Part shown: positions 21,505-31,071 of the stretch, in pieces | How positions within the stretch are numbered: the first letter of the stretch is position 1 | How the letters are laid out: each line of letters begins with the position of its first letter | Assembly (NCBI GenBank): GCA_963576725.1 | Contig: OY755242.1 | Span: 22,131,315 to 22,195,314, forward strand | Length of the DNA stretch: 64,000 nucleotides | Source of the DNA: Azorinus chamasolen | Lineage: Eukaryota > Mollusca > Bivalvia > Cardiida > Solecurtidae | Reading direction: 5' to 3' | The notes under the pieces: generated by a model | Databases searched by the model: none | Told to the model about the DNA's origin: nothing | The model's input: the letters and a program-made list of their open reading frames with translations, nothing else | Translations under genes and position numbers: made by a program

Positions 21505-21653
21505 ATACAGTAGAATCCATCTAATGCGACCACTTAATGGGTGTCTTTATAAGCAGGTGGTTGCTTAATGCAGGACAAACTTTAAGCTACCACCTGCATC
21601 TAGCACCTAGAATTATACCTCTTTTAGGTGGTCGCATTAGGGGGGTTACTGTA
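21505..21653 (+). mobile_element. T2 MITE lacking hairpin tip
   Basis: Both ends (TACAGTAGAATCCATCTAAT; GGTCGCATTAGGGGGGTTAC) are present, but the stem jumps from AATGCAGGACAAAC to TTTAAGCTACCACC. The core CTCC..GGAG region is deleted. Confidence 0.85.
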
Positions 21654-21732
21654 ATTTAATTAGTATCACATATGATATCCATTTCTTACATGGAAATACG
21701 TGAAGTAAATGCTAATAGCATCAATCCGTGAT

Positions 21733-21890
21733 TAACCGTTTACTCCATGAATATTCATGTGAGGAATAATGACGTCATGAATATAAATCAGATTATTTAT
21801 TATGATAGCACATTGGCACAGGATTGTTTGTCCCTAGCAGAAAGTGTAAAATCATATCTATATCATACCATAAGCATACAGAGCAGACCA
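21733..21890 (+). mobile_element. P1b MITE, left half
   Basis: TTAACCGTTTACTCCATGAA, then TATTCATGTGAGGAATAATG. It stops at the left stem GCATACAGAGCAGACCA. Confidence 0.65.
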
Positions 21891-21918
21891 TGCTAGCATT
21901 GCCAATAGTTTTGACCCA

Positions 21919-22117
21919 GACCCTTTGCCTGCCAAGCACAACATGAGCGTCATTTGCAAACAACTTGGATCCAGATGAAACGCAGAGTTACTGGACGTCT
22001 CATCTGGATCCAGTCTGTTTGGCACTCGGTCAGTAGTTTTGAGGGGGAAATGAGCGAATTGGTAGTAACAGGTCAGAGTTTGAACTGACATTATTTTTTC
22101 AGCATGAGAAATGTTAA
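21919..22117 (+). mobile_element. P2b hairpin MITE
   Basis: CCCTTTGCCTGCCAAGCACA start, hairpin CAAACAACTTGGATCCAGAT, P2b arm CACTCGGTCAGTAGTTTTGA, and TTAA at the right within TTAATTAA. Confidence 0.75.
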
Positions 22118-22332
22118 TTAACCATTTCCCTCATATTGACGACGTTTGACGACTCTGTAAACGTCACTTTGTGAAACCGTTGTGATAAATAGAGCATTTG
22201 CTTTATTTATTTATCACAATGGTTTCAAAACTACACAATTCTGAAAATTTCCTTTTCTCTAGTTAATGCTCCTTTTCGGTAGATTTATTTAAAAAGATTG
22301 GGTCTAAAATAAAATATGAGGTAATGGGTTAA
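22118..22332 (+). mobile_element. P3 MITE with shortened hairpin
   Basis: TTAA at both ends. CCATTTCCCTCATATTGACG and GAGGTAATGGG. The hairpin tip is lost (GAGCATTTGCTTTATTTATT). Confidence 0.8.
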
Positions 22333-22339
22333 GACAGAA

Positions 22340-22835
22340 GTCCCATTTGTTTATTGGTTTTTATATTGATCGGTTTCTACATTTTTCATAATTGATTATA
22401 AGCTATAAGTTCGTGACTCGGGTGTTTTATCAATCTGAATAAGAGTTGCATAGTCAAAAGGTCTTATAAACAACAGCACCCGTCTACAGCGACCACACAA
22501 AACTAAGTATGACCCCAGGTTGTCTGTATAACTTTCGCCTTGCATTGCTCTACAGCCATTCATGTTTATTCATTATATGGTCACTATGAATAAGTTATAC
22601 TATCTTGATTTTAAAAGTTTCAGTACGAGACATGAATAAATATATCAAATTACGACTACTATACCAAAGATCAAATGTTGTAAAAACCCTCTAATCAGCG
22701 CATACACTGTTTTCCATTTCATAAAACAATGAGAAATATACTACTGTAAAAGGTCAGAATTAGCCGGAGCAATTCTCAAAACGAAGAGTCAATTTGAAAT
22801 TGCTGTACTAGAAGTGTGTAAATTGTTCTCAACAT
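22340..22835. other. T-type remnant in unrecognised sequence
   Basis: 22478-22612 holds a strongly decayed T element (CTACAGCGACCACACAAAAC; CATTCATGTTTATTCATTAT). The rest shows nothing. Confidence 0.35.
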
Positions 22836-23048
22836 CAAAGGTCTAGTAATCAGTGGCTGATACTTGAACCTTTACAAAGGTCTAGTAATCTGTGTATGAG
22901 ACTTGAACCTTTACAAAGGTCTAGTAATCAGTGGCTGAGACTTGAAGCTTTACAAAGGTCTAGTAATCAGTGGCTGAGACTTGAAGCTTTACAAAGGTCT
23001 GGTAATCAGGGTCTGAGACTTGAAGCTTTACAAAAGTCTAGTAATCAG

Positions 23049-23050
<2 letters not shown>
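22836..23050 (+). repeat. 39-bp minisatellite
   Basis: About 5.5 copies of TCTAGTAATCAGTGGCTGAG followed by ACTTGAAGCTTTACAAAGG. It lies 3' of gene 1 and runs into a GA microsatellite. Confidence 0.93.
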
Positions 23051-23108
<58 letters not shown>

Positions 23109-23150
23109 GAGAAAGATGAGACAGGGAGAGAGAGAGAGAAGAACAGACTA
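23051..23150 (+). repeat. (GA)n microsatellite
   Basis: Long GA run with a few interruptions. A GA/CA-rich tract lies in the matching position 3' of gene 2. Confidence 0.95.
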
Positions 23151-23328
23151 GTATCGGAAGAGTGTAATTTCAAAAACAACATCGTCTACATTCAATCAGT
23201 TATAAGTTTGTTATAACACAACTCTTAATGGAACCCCTTGCAATGATATCACATATTTCCAAAGTTTTCATCTGCTTCCCTCGAGTCTGTTCCACTGACT
23301 TCTTTCCTCTTGACACCGAAACCTTGAC

Positions 23329-23457
23329 CTAAAAGGACATGCACATGCGCACTCCATAATGGCAATCGTCATCATCGTCAGTTTGTTCTACCCTGGACAC
23401 TGTAGTGGCAACGTCTGGTAAGATGTGTCCAAGCCTCTTTACAAGGGAGGCATTTAC
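23329..23457 (-). CDS. gene 1 exon 4 (terminal)
   Basis: Acceptor CCCTTTTCAG precedes GTAAATGCC. It encodes residues 84-125 and TAG. Matches 30940-31071 at VNAS, LP.VATTVS and CHYGVRMCM. Confidence 0.85.
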   Translation of the reverse strand, partial: VNASLVKRLGHILPDVATTVSRVEQTDDDDDCHYGVRMCMSF

Positions 23458-26400
23458 CTGAAAAGGGAGTTAGGCACTTTCCTTTAGAAAAGGGATAGGC
23501 ATTACCATTAAAATGGTGTTAGACACTGTCCTTTAGAAAAGAGGGTTATGCATTATCCCTAAGAAAAGGGGCTAGGCACTATCGTTTAGAAAAAGAAGTT
23601 AGGTACTGTCATTTTAAAAAAGGGGATAACACATTCCTTTAGAAAAGGGGGTTAGACACTATCCTTTAGAAAACAATGTTGAGTAAATAAGAACAATCAA
23701 CACGTACTTTCTTGTTATCCGATTACAATATAAAGACAGACACAGTGTTGTAGGTAATGTGCGGGAAGATATAGACAAACACGGTGCTGTATGTATGGTG
23801 CGGGCTGGTATAGACAAACACGGTGCTGTATGTATGGTGCGGGCTGGTATAGACAAACACGGTGCTGTAGGTAATGTGCGGGAAGATATAGACAAACACG
23901 GTGCTGTATGTATGGTGCGGGCTGATATAGACAAACACGGTGCTGTAGGTAATGTGCGGGAAGATATAGACAAACACGGTGCTGTATGTATGGTGCGGGC
24001 TGGTCTATCAAACTGACTTAATTTTCAGATAAACCCTGTCTTGCTGCTACTCATCGGAGAGTCGATACTATTGAGTGCTGCTACTCATCGGAGAGTCGAT
24101 ACTAATGAGTGCTGCTACTCATCGGAGAGTCGATACTAATGAGTGCTGCTACTCATCGGAGAGTCGATACTAATGAGTAGCAGCAAGATATCGGTTGGTG
24201 AAAAATTATCAAAACTATTCTTAAGTTTCATTAACACTCCTCTCTTCTACTGCTCTGAAGAAAGAAGGATGCAATATAGTTTTACAAATTAAAACGGATA
24301 AATACATAGACAGACGAGTAGATGAATATAGTAAACCTTTACCTGACAAAAACATTTCACACCTTTACAAACCGAGTAAACCCTGGTGATACAGTTATTG
24401 TAGGAGTCATCTGCTCTGTCCGTTTGTGACATAATATAGACCTGATTCTATAGTTTTTGTCATAGTATAACATATATTATTCATGGTGGCATTATAGATA
24501 TGTAGCTATTGGACATTCTAACAGTCAGATTTTCTTTCATTCATACTCATCAGGTACAGTGTTAACCCTTCTCTTGCTGAATTTTAAAAATACATTTCTC
24601 CTTCTTTACCCATGCCCTGTGGTATAATTACATATATCTTCACTGTGTACAAGTACTTCGCTGTGCAATCACTGCTGTGGAGTGCACTGGTTGCACAATC
24701 AACTTGTAAATGGTGCAGAACCTGATGAGACAGCTCCTACAGGAGCTGTCTCATCTGTGTCTTCACTATTTACAGGTAGGTATACTGACGCGAATAGCAA
24801 GCGAAGGGTTAATCATGTGAATAGACACAAAGACGAAGTCACGAAGATGCTAATTAAATAATCTTCTCTGCTGTTTAGATTTTACAATATATTTAATAAA
24901 ACCTACCATTTCCTCTGCCTTCTTCAAGTTACACTTTGTCCTGGGGGTCTTGGACCCGGTCCTCAATCCGGTCTGTACACAGCAGGCGGTGGGGACATGT
25001 CTGACTTTGTGATACTTCTGTAATTTCTCCCAGCCTTTCTCCATGAGCTCATGCTCGATTCTGAAACAAATGAACAAACACAAACATAACTGAGCCGCTC
25101 TCTTGGGGAAACTAGTCACTGCATTGCCAACTATGTGGCAGTTGTCACGTCTCCTACCCGGCGCCTGGTGAGGATCTACACTGTCTGACAGCATCACAAT
25201 GTATACTAAGCTTTTTTCCATATTTCCATACAATGTAAACATTGATCAGATGCCTCACCACAGACGTAGTCTGGGTCTACACTGTTTGCGATGCGGTACA
25301 AGACTTTGAATTAAGGGCAATGCGGGTGTTGCCAACAGAAAATCAATGAAGACCCAGAACAGAGGCTCCGATATAGGCTCCCTCTGATTAGAGTCTGCAC
25401 TGTTTGTCATTCAAAATTCTCCCACACATTATGTCCTTTATACTGGATGAACTATATTGATATACAATGATGGACCATTCCACTTTGAAAGTTCATTCAA
25501 AGGATTAATCCAATGAATATAAAGAAGGGGAGATAACTATGATATTTACTTACCTCAGCTTATGTATTTCAAGACACTCCAGAGTCTCGTCAGGATCCTC
25601 GTGGTAGCGACTATAATGGTTTCCCCAACTGAAACAAAAGAGAAAACCCCACCAGTTGCATTAAATTATTTGTTTGGAATAATCTCATACAGATTAGGAG
25701 TATTGTGTAACCATGCAGGGTAAAATAGTTGTGTGTTTGTCCGCTAAAACCTATATTGTTGGTACTCGTTAGAATCGCCAGTCGGTGATGAGTTTAAAAA
25801 CTACAAATAGAAGAGAAGATTTGACCTTTCATTGTAACCCGTCACCATATACGCTTTTTGGCGCATTTGCAAACCCAGTAGACCTATAGGAACCATATAA
25901 GGGTCTTATATGTTTGTTTTCGAAATTCCACTGATGTGATTTTACTTCTTCCATTGTCATAACTTCTTTTGTTCGAAATGACATTATAAATGACAATATA
26001 ACCCCTTTAATGCGACCACTTAATGAATAAACATGTCGGTCTTTATAAGCAGGTAGCTGCTTAATGCAGGACGAAAGTTATGCAAAAAGCTCCCATAGGA
26101 GCTTTCTGCATAACTTTCGTCCTGCATTATGCAGCCACCTGCCTCTGCCACCCAGAATTGCGCCCATTTTTGGTGGTAGTATTATAGGGGGTTTACTGTA
26201 TATATTAAAATAAATAAGTCAGCTAATTAATATTAATACAATGATTATTTCTTACATTAATATTCTTCATGTAAAGCGTTAATATGTGAGAGAGGTTTTT
26301 GCCTAACAGTTAGGTTAACACAAACAAACAATGGCCACTTACATGTATATTAAAATCAACAGCATTGCAGGTCTCCTAAAACGATAAGCTAAACTTTCAA

Positions 26401-28326
26401 ATATATCCGCCGAGCCCATTGTTATGACTACTCAAAAGCGAGTGTTATAACTACTCAAAGGCGCTTGGATTTGACTACTCAAAAGCGATGTTTATGTGAC
26501 TACTCAAACGCGATTTGATGTGACTACTCATAATCGATTTGACGTGACTACTCAAAAGCTATTTGATGTGACTACTCAAAAGCGATTTTGATGTGACTAC
26601 TCAAAATATATTTTTTATGTGACTACTCAAAAGCGACTTGATGTGACTACTCAAACGCGATTTTTTATGTGACTACTCAAAATCGACCTGATGTGACTAC
26701 TCAAAAGCGATTTGATGTGACTACTCAAAAGCGTTTGTTGTGACTACTCAAGAGCGGATGTTGTTACTACTCAGAGACTACTCAAAAGCGCTTTATATGC
26801 TTGCTCTAAAACTATTGTTGACTGTTCAACAGCGATTATTGTGACTACTCATAAACGATTCTAATGAGTACGATTTTCATGGAGAAACACGGTACGCTAT
26901 CCTTATTACTGAGCTCTGACTAGTAGCTACATGTTTTTCCATTCTCTTACGTGTTAGTGCAGATATGTTTTACCATTGTCTTCATACAAACCCCTTTTCA
27001 CTCTAATGCAGAATATACCCAGGTCAGATGGGTCATGTAGGAGCTCTGTTTGCTGATGAAATTATAATATATCTGAGTGTATACAGTAAAACCTCTCTGT
27101 AACGGCCACGAAATTATGTTACAAAATGTAATTAGTTGGTATATTAGGGCAGGTGGCTGCTTAAAGCAAGGTGAAATTAATTTAAACAGAACGCTCCTAT
27201 AGGAGCGTTCTGTTTTACTTCCACCTTGCTTTAAGCAACCACCTGTCTGTAACACAAAAAAACTTGATGTAATTTAGTGGTCGTTATAGAGAGGTTTTAC
27301 TGTAGTTTCTTCCATACCAAACATGTATGTGTATAAATACCATTGTAGACTTTAAGCAGCCACCTGCCCTAAATACCAACTAATAAACACAATTTAGTGG
27401 CCGTTATAGAGAGTTTTTACTGTACCATTGTAGATATATATTCAAGATGTCATTATTTCTTACATGAATAATCAAGAGGGAGCTGATTAGGAAATAGTGT
27501 TCCGTCCTTCTATAGCATAACGTGATTACACCATTTGATAATATATAACTAAAACAAAAACCTACTGTAGCATTCAGTAAACGAACCAATTCCTTAACCC
27601 TTTCTCTGGTCTATGTTTATTTCAAATTTCAATACCTGCTGAATATTCATGGACAAAATAGCTGTAATGATATATGGAAGGTAGAACATTGTCGCCATTT
27701 GAGATAATTAATAAATAGATCTTGCAAATTCCATTAGCAAACAGAGCAGACCCTGATCAGACGGCTCCTATAGTAGCCGTCTGATCTGGATCTACTCTGT
27801 TTGCAAATGCGTGAAAACACGTTTCTATGAGGTAAATTGTTAAAAACACTTTTACGGTATCCAATATCTGTAACGTAACTTGTATGTATCTGTGAAAAAA
27901 TGATCCGGTAAAGTTTGACTACTTTCTATTCGAAAAAGCTTTCGAGAAACTACTGACCGGGTGTCAAACAGTTTGGATACTGATGAGGGGCCGAGTTACT
28001 CGGTGTTTTAGCTCGGTTCAATGTGTTTGCATATGCGAGTCAGGTGATAAATAGCGGGATAGTGGATAACTTGTCTTCCTTTGAGATGAGTTTGCACTTT
28101 TTGCCGCCAAATAAATTACGTATGTCAAGATTATTGACTGCTCCATGTGTGTGCCAAACATTTTAGATCCTGATGTGACGCCGAATTACTTGGCATGTCA
28201 TATGGATCTAAACTCTTTGCAAGGGTTCTCATAGATCCGCCTTTGGTTGCACAAGTAATAACTTAAACAAATCGTATTAGAGAGTTGTAGGTAATTAAAC
28301 ACTTACCTTCTAGTAGCGCTATTCAT
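23329..28326 (-). CDS. gene 1: conserved 4-exon protein of unknown function
   Basis: Joining 28326-28307, 25628-25554, 25060-24907 and 23457-23329 gives 378 nt: 125 residues and a TAG stop. All three introns have GT..AG ends, and phases fit (two split codons, then a phase-0 junction). The protein starts MNSATRSWGNHYSRYH. It has a charged, probably helical middle (LEIHKLRIEHELMEKGW, about residues 25-42), a Cys pair (ACC, about 58) and a basic GSKTPRTKCNLKK stretch. An Asp run precedes the terminal CHYGVRMCM. No signal peptide or membrane segment is visible. Gene 2, about 7.4 kb away, has the same exon lengths up to exon 4. Many codons differ only at third positions while residues are kept, which argues for selection on the protein. 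I do not recognise the family. A small cytosolic or ciliary protein is only a guess. Confidence 0.85.
23458..23680 (-). repeat. about 30-bp minisatellite beside a splice acceptor
   Basis: Six to seven degenerate copies of TAGACACTATCCTTTAGAAA plus AGGGGGT. They begin directly at the acceptor side of exon 4, so each unit repeats the pyrimidine-rich CCCCTTTTC segment on the minus strand. Confidence 0.8.
23750..24008 (+). repeat. 39-bp minisatellite with two unit types
   Basis: About 6.6 copies of GACAAACACGGTGCTGTA followed by either GGTAATGTGCGGGAAGATATA or TGTATGGTGCGGGCTGGTATA. Unit types interleave. It lies in intron 3 of gene 1. Because 39 is a multiple of three, several frames stay open. 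Confidence 0.95.
24041..24187. repeat. 34-bp minisatellite ending in an inverted repeat
   Basis: Four copies of CTGCTACTCATCGGAGAGTC followed by GATACTAATGAGTG. The outer ends are inverse (TTGCTGCTACTCAT and ATGAGTAGCAGCAA). Confidence 0.93.
24562..24812 (-). mobile_element. P4 hairpin MITE
   Basis: 251 bp between TTAA sites. Ends CCCTTCTCTTGCTGAATTTT and AATAGCAAGCGAAGGG. Hairpin AGACAGCTCCTACAGGAGCT. Lies in intron 3 of gene 1. Confidence 0.92.
24907..25060 (-). CDS. gene 1 exon 3
   Basis: 154 nt between acceptor TTTGTTTCAG and donor GTAGGT. Encodes residues 33-83 (IEHELMEKGW ... KKAEEM). Differs from the gene 2 exon at only five residues. Confidence 0.88.
25225..25440 (+). mobile_element. 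two P5-type fragments
   Basis: Right half ATTGATCAGATGCCTCACC...CTGGGTCTACACTGTTTGCG, then a second hairpin AAGACCCAGAACAGAGGCTC / CCTCTGATTAGAGTCTGCAC. In intron 2 of gene 1. Confidence 0.55.
25554..25628 (-). CDS. gene 1 exon 2
   Basis: 75 nt between acceptor CTTTTGTTTCAG and donor GTAAGT. Encodes WGNHYSRYHEDPDETLECLE and then IHKL, residues 8-31, with split codons at both ends. Confidence 0.88.
25995..26200 (+). mobile_element. T2 hairpin MITE
   Basis: Left end AACCCCTTTAATGCGACCAC (outermost bases worn), right end GGGGGTTTACTGTA, core AAGCTCCCATAGGAGCTT. In intron 1 of gene 1. Confidence 0.88.
26421..26865 (+). repeat. 24-25-bp minisatellite
   Basis: About 17 copies of GTGACTACTCAAAAGCGATT plus TGAT with variable spacing. 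In intron 1 of gene 1. Confidence 0.93.
27082..27304 (+). mobile_element. T1 hairpin MITE nested in P1b
   Basis: Complete ends and core GCTCCTATAGGAGC. About 15 bp longer than usual through small internal insertions (AATTAATTT in the stem). Confidence 0.9.
27349..27424 (-). mobile_element. T1 half copy
   Basis: Starts at TTTAAGCAGCCACCTGCCC and runs through CCAACTAATAAACACAATTT to the right end GAGAGTTTTTACTGTA. The left half and hairpin tip are missing. Confidence 0.8.
27594..27843 (-). mobile_element. P1 hairpin MITE
   Basis: 250 bp between TTAA sites. CCCTTTCTCTGGTCTATG left, TATGAGGTAAATTG right, core CGGCTCCTATAGTAGCCG. In intron 1 of gene 1. Confidence 0.9.
27930..28075 (-). mobile_element. 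P2b MITE, partial
   Basis: AAACTACTGACCGGGTGTCA arm, hairpin AACAGTTTGGATACTGATGA, then GCGAGTCAGGTGATAAATAG. Confidence 0.6.
28085..28260 (+). mobile_element. P2 MITE, decayed
   Basis: CACTTTTTGCCGCCAAATAA left end, hairpin AAACATTTTAGATCCTGATG around GCCGAATTACTTGGC, right part CATAGATCCGCCTTTGGTTG. Confidence 0.65.
28307..28326 (-). CDS. gene 1 exon 1 (coding part)
   Basis: ATG at 28326 gives six codons (MNSATR) plus AG before donor GTAAGT. The matching exon in gene 2 has the same length, start and donor, which decides this start. Confidence 0.8.
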
Positions 28327-28404
28327 GATCAGTTTTGTGCGAATTAAACAGCTTTGTCTAGTGGATATGAAAATGTTTGAATCTGACTGTCGTCGTTATG
28401 ACAA

Positions 28405-28520
28405 TTGACGTTACTCTTGTCTGACGTCACTTTAACGTCATGGCGATGTAACATCTTCGGTCATTTCCGTAATTGTCGCGTTTTGTCGAAAATGTTGAAT
28501 CGAGGTTCGGAAATTGCTTT
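28405..28520 (-). promoter_or_regulatory. conserved upstream block of gene 1
   Basis: Aligns with 35765-35885 upstream of gene 2. Shared elements on the plus strand are TGACGTTACTCTT, CTGACGT, AACGTC, TTCGG and GGTTCGGAAATT. A perfect TGACGTCA (CRE-type) lies at 28422-28429, about 100 bp before the ATG. Promoter or 5' UTR is inferred from conservation and position. Confidence 0.55.
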
Positions 28521-28947
28521 GGAAATAATATGTGTATTGAATCATTTTGAAGAATGGATAAGAATGAAAACAGCTTGGAATTAATTTTGATTTTGTTTAT
28601 TGGTACCCGTTTCTATGATGTGTCTAAGCATGAGTGCATAGTAAGCATGACATGGTGAGTGAATACTGTGCAATTGTAGGATGACAGAGTGAGTGTTACA
28701 GTGGGTCACATGGCATAAACTAATATGCAAAACCCAGTGTATTCCCGCTCTTCATCTGACTGTTTCTTTCAAAGGTAACGTGTGTAGGCCTATCTATGAA
28801 GACAGTCACGAATCTTCGACTGGGTTTGTTTTTAATGGTACACTAGTAGATAAATGTCTATTTCAAGTTATTCTGTAATGTCTGAATTGCCGTTGACATG
28901 TTTAACGTGTCTGAAATCTTAAGTTGAGAATTAAATTCATTTACAAA

Positions 28948-29298
28948 AACCCTCTAATGTGACCACTTAATGAATAAACAAGGCTGTCTTTATAAGCAGA
29001 TGGTTGCTTAATGCAGGATGAAAGTTATGCAGAAAGCTCCTATTGGAGCTTTCTGCATAAGTTCCGTCCTGCATTAAGCTACCACATGCCATTGTCACTG
29101 TGAATTATGCTCCGTTTTTCTGGTAGCATTGCAGAAAGCTCCCAGGAGCCAGAGCTCCTGGCGGCAGCTTAATGCAGTGTGAAAGGCATGCATAAAGCTC
29201 CCAAAGGAGCTTTTTGCATGACTTTCAACCTGCATTATGCAGCCACCGGCCTAAAAAGTCCTAAACTTTTCTTTAACAAAACAGGGGTTTTACTGTAT
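28948..29298 (+). mobile_element. T2 MITE fused to a T4 copy
   Basis: T2 (CCCTCTAATGTGACCACTTA; core GCTCCTATTGGAGC) runs to about 29125. A short extra palindrome GAGCCAGAGCTCCTGG and then a T4 stem with core GCTCCCAAAGGAGC follow, ending in AGGGGTTTTACTGTA. Confidence 0.75.
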
Positions 29299-29508
29299 GT
29301 GTTTATTTATAAAGTGGTCAGTTTAGAATGTTCTTTGTAATGCGTTTCGAGACACTAGGTACAATTGGGCAATGTTTAATGTGGACACGAACTTTGGCTT
29401 TATAAGTATCTGTGTATAGTAGACATATTATAACATCGAACCTTGGCAAAGAGCACCCAGTAAGTGCGAACACAGTAACAGCACATTTCAAAAATAGTGT
29501 CGAGTTTC

Positions 29509-29713
29509 TTAACCCTTTATGGATTACTTAATTTTCAAAGTGGAATGGCCCATTAGTTGTTGACAACACAGTACATTCTGTATGAAAGGAATAAAGTTGT
29601 TACGGAATTTTGACAAGACATACGAGACAGACTCTGATCAAAGGGTTCCTCGTGGTGCCCTCTGATCCGAGTCTACACTGTTTGCAAATTGCAGGACTCA
29701 TTCAAATGGTTAA
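29509..29713 (+). mobile_element. P5 reference copy
   Basis: TTAA at both ends. CCCTTTATGGATTACTTAAT left, GGACTCATTCAAATGG right. Hairpin AGACAGACTCTGATCAAAGG / CCTCTGATCCGAGTCTACAC. Shares its right TTAA with the next element. Confidence 0.85.
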
Positions 29714-29959
29714 CCCTTCGCTTGCTATTCACGTCTATACACCTACCTGTAAATAGTGAAGACCCAGATGAGACAGCTCCTACAGGAGCTGTCTCATCAG
29801 GGTCTGCACTATTTACAAGTTGATTGTGCAACCAGTGCACCCCACAGCAGTGATTGCACAGCGAAATACTTGTACACAGTGAAGATGTATGTAATTATAC
29901 AACAGGGCATGGGTAAAGAAGAAGAAATATATTTTAAAATTCAGCAAGAGAAGGGTTAA
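29710..29959 (+). mobile_element. P4 hairpin MITE
   Basis: 250 bp between TTAA sites. CCCTTCGCTTGCTATTCACG left, TCAGCAAGAGAAGGG right, perfect core AGACAGCTCCTACAGGAGCT. Confidence 0.93.
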
Positions 29960-30214
29960 GTACTCTTAGTGCATAGAAGTTCAAGTTCATACGTCGTAAA
30001 TATTGCTTGTCTTAAATGTTATTTTTAGTTTATCTGTCCGGTCTACGAATGTTGGCATTTGAGAACCAGGCCTCCTTATATAACAGATAATAAGGCAGAC
30101 AATAAGTGTCGACTACGGTGCGTAAACAATAGTAATGACTAATCGTCCTATGATCGTATCGAGGGCGTCCTTCAGTACTAAATATTGTAACTAGAATTTA
30201 TGGGGCGAATCCGT

Positions 30215-30290
30215 GATACGTTTTGCAAACAGTTTGGCTCCAGATGCCGAATAACATGGCGTCTCACAAGAATCCTGACTGTTTGACACT
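30215..30290. mobile_element. P2 hairpin fragment
   Basis: GCAAACAGTTTGGCTCCAGA pairs with AGAATCCTGACTGTTTGAC around GCCGAATAACATGGCG. Confidence 0.6.
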
Positions 30291-30529
30291 CGGGCCTTGT
30301 ATATATACCTTCGACTTTAAATCGAGCTGTCTGATCAGGATCTGCTCTATTTGCTTACGGAATTATATAGACTACGCAAATCAGAGTGTAACTGTATACT
30401 ACAAAGTGAAAGAAAGACGACAGTTGAACATGAACGCCTCAAGAGAGATATGCAGAATCAGATTAAGGGGAAAAGAGAACAAAAAAGACGGAAGAGAGAT
30501 AGATATATATAGAGAGAACGTAAGACAGC

Positions 30530-30745
30530 GACATGTTAGAGCGAGCGAGAGATATAGAGAGACAGAGAGAAAAAGACAGACACACACACACACACACACC
30601 TTACACACACACACGCACACACACACAGAGGCAGACATAGTGAGACAGAGAGAGGAAGAGATAGCAATAAAGACTAACAGACAGACAGACAGAGACATGG
30701 ACAGAGAGACGGACACACAGAGAGGGACAGAGAGCCAGGCAAATA
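30530..30745 (+). repeat. (GA)n/(CA)n simple repeats
   Basis: Mixed GAGA, ACAC and GACA runs 3' of gene 2. The long reading frames through it (both strands) are low-complexity artefacts. Confidence 0.9.
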
Positions 30746-30939
30746 CAGGTAGACAAACATGAAGAAGGAAAATAAAATAGCATCAATAATGATGATCCGT
30801 TTCATTGTACTTTTTACTCTAGTCATAACATGATTAGTCAAGTGTATGAAACATTGTAACAAAACAGTTCTTTTGCTTATTTGTTCATCTGCCGTGTTCG
30901 TAGTTGTACAAGCAGCCTTTCTGTTGCCTTCATCTCGAC

Positions 30940-31071
30940 CTAAAATGCCATGCACATGCGCACACCGTAATGACAATCGTCCTCGTCTTCATCAAGTTGT
31001 CCCATACTGGAAACTGAAGTGGCAACTTCTGGTAACATGTTTCCCAATATTTCTGCTCTCGATGCATTTAC
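30940..31071 (-). CDS. gene 2 exon 4 (terminal)
   Basis: Acceptor CCTTTTGCAG precedes GTAAATGCATCG. Encodes 43 residues and TAG, with an acidic DEDEDD run before CHYGVRMCMAF. Confidence 0.85.
   Translation of the reverse strand, partial: VNASRAEILGNMLPEVATSVSSMGQLDEDEDDCHYGVRMCMAF

Larger units (their letters stand above)
26985..27490 (-). mobile_element. P1b element broken by T1 and a T1 half
   Basis: Left P1b parts (CCCAGGTCAGATGGGTCATG; AGGAGCTCTGTTTGCTGATG), then T1, then P1b middle (CCATACCAAACATGTATGTG), a half T1, and P1b end (TTCTTACATGAATAATC). Confidence 0.6.

Noticed and set aside
23659..24016. Four overlapping frames on both strands over a 39-bp array
   Set aside because: Open only because the unit is a multiple of three without stops. 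The array lies in intron 3 of gene 1.
30223..30762. 179-codon plus-strand frame
   Set aside because: It starts in a P2 hairpin and continues through GA/CA simple repeats.
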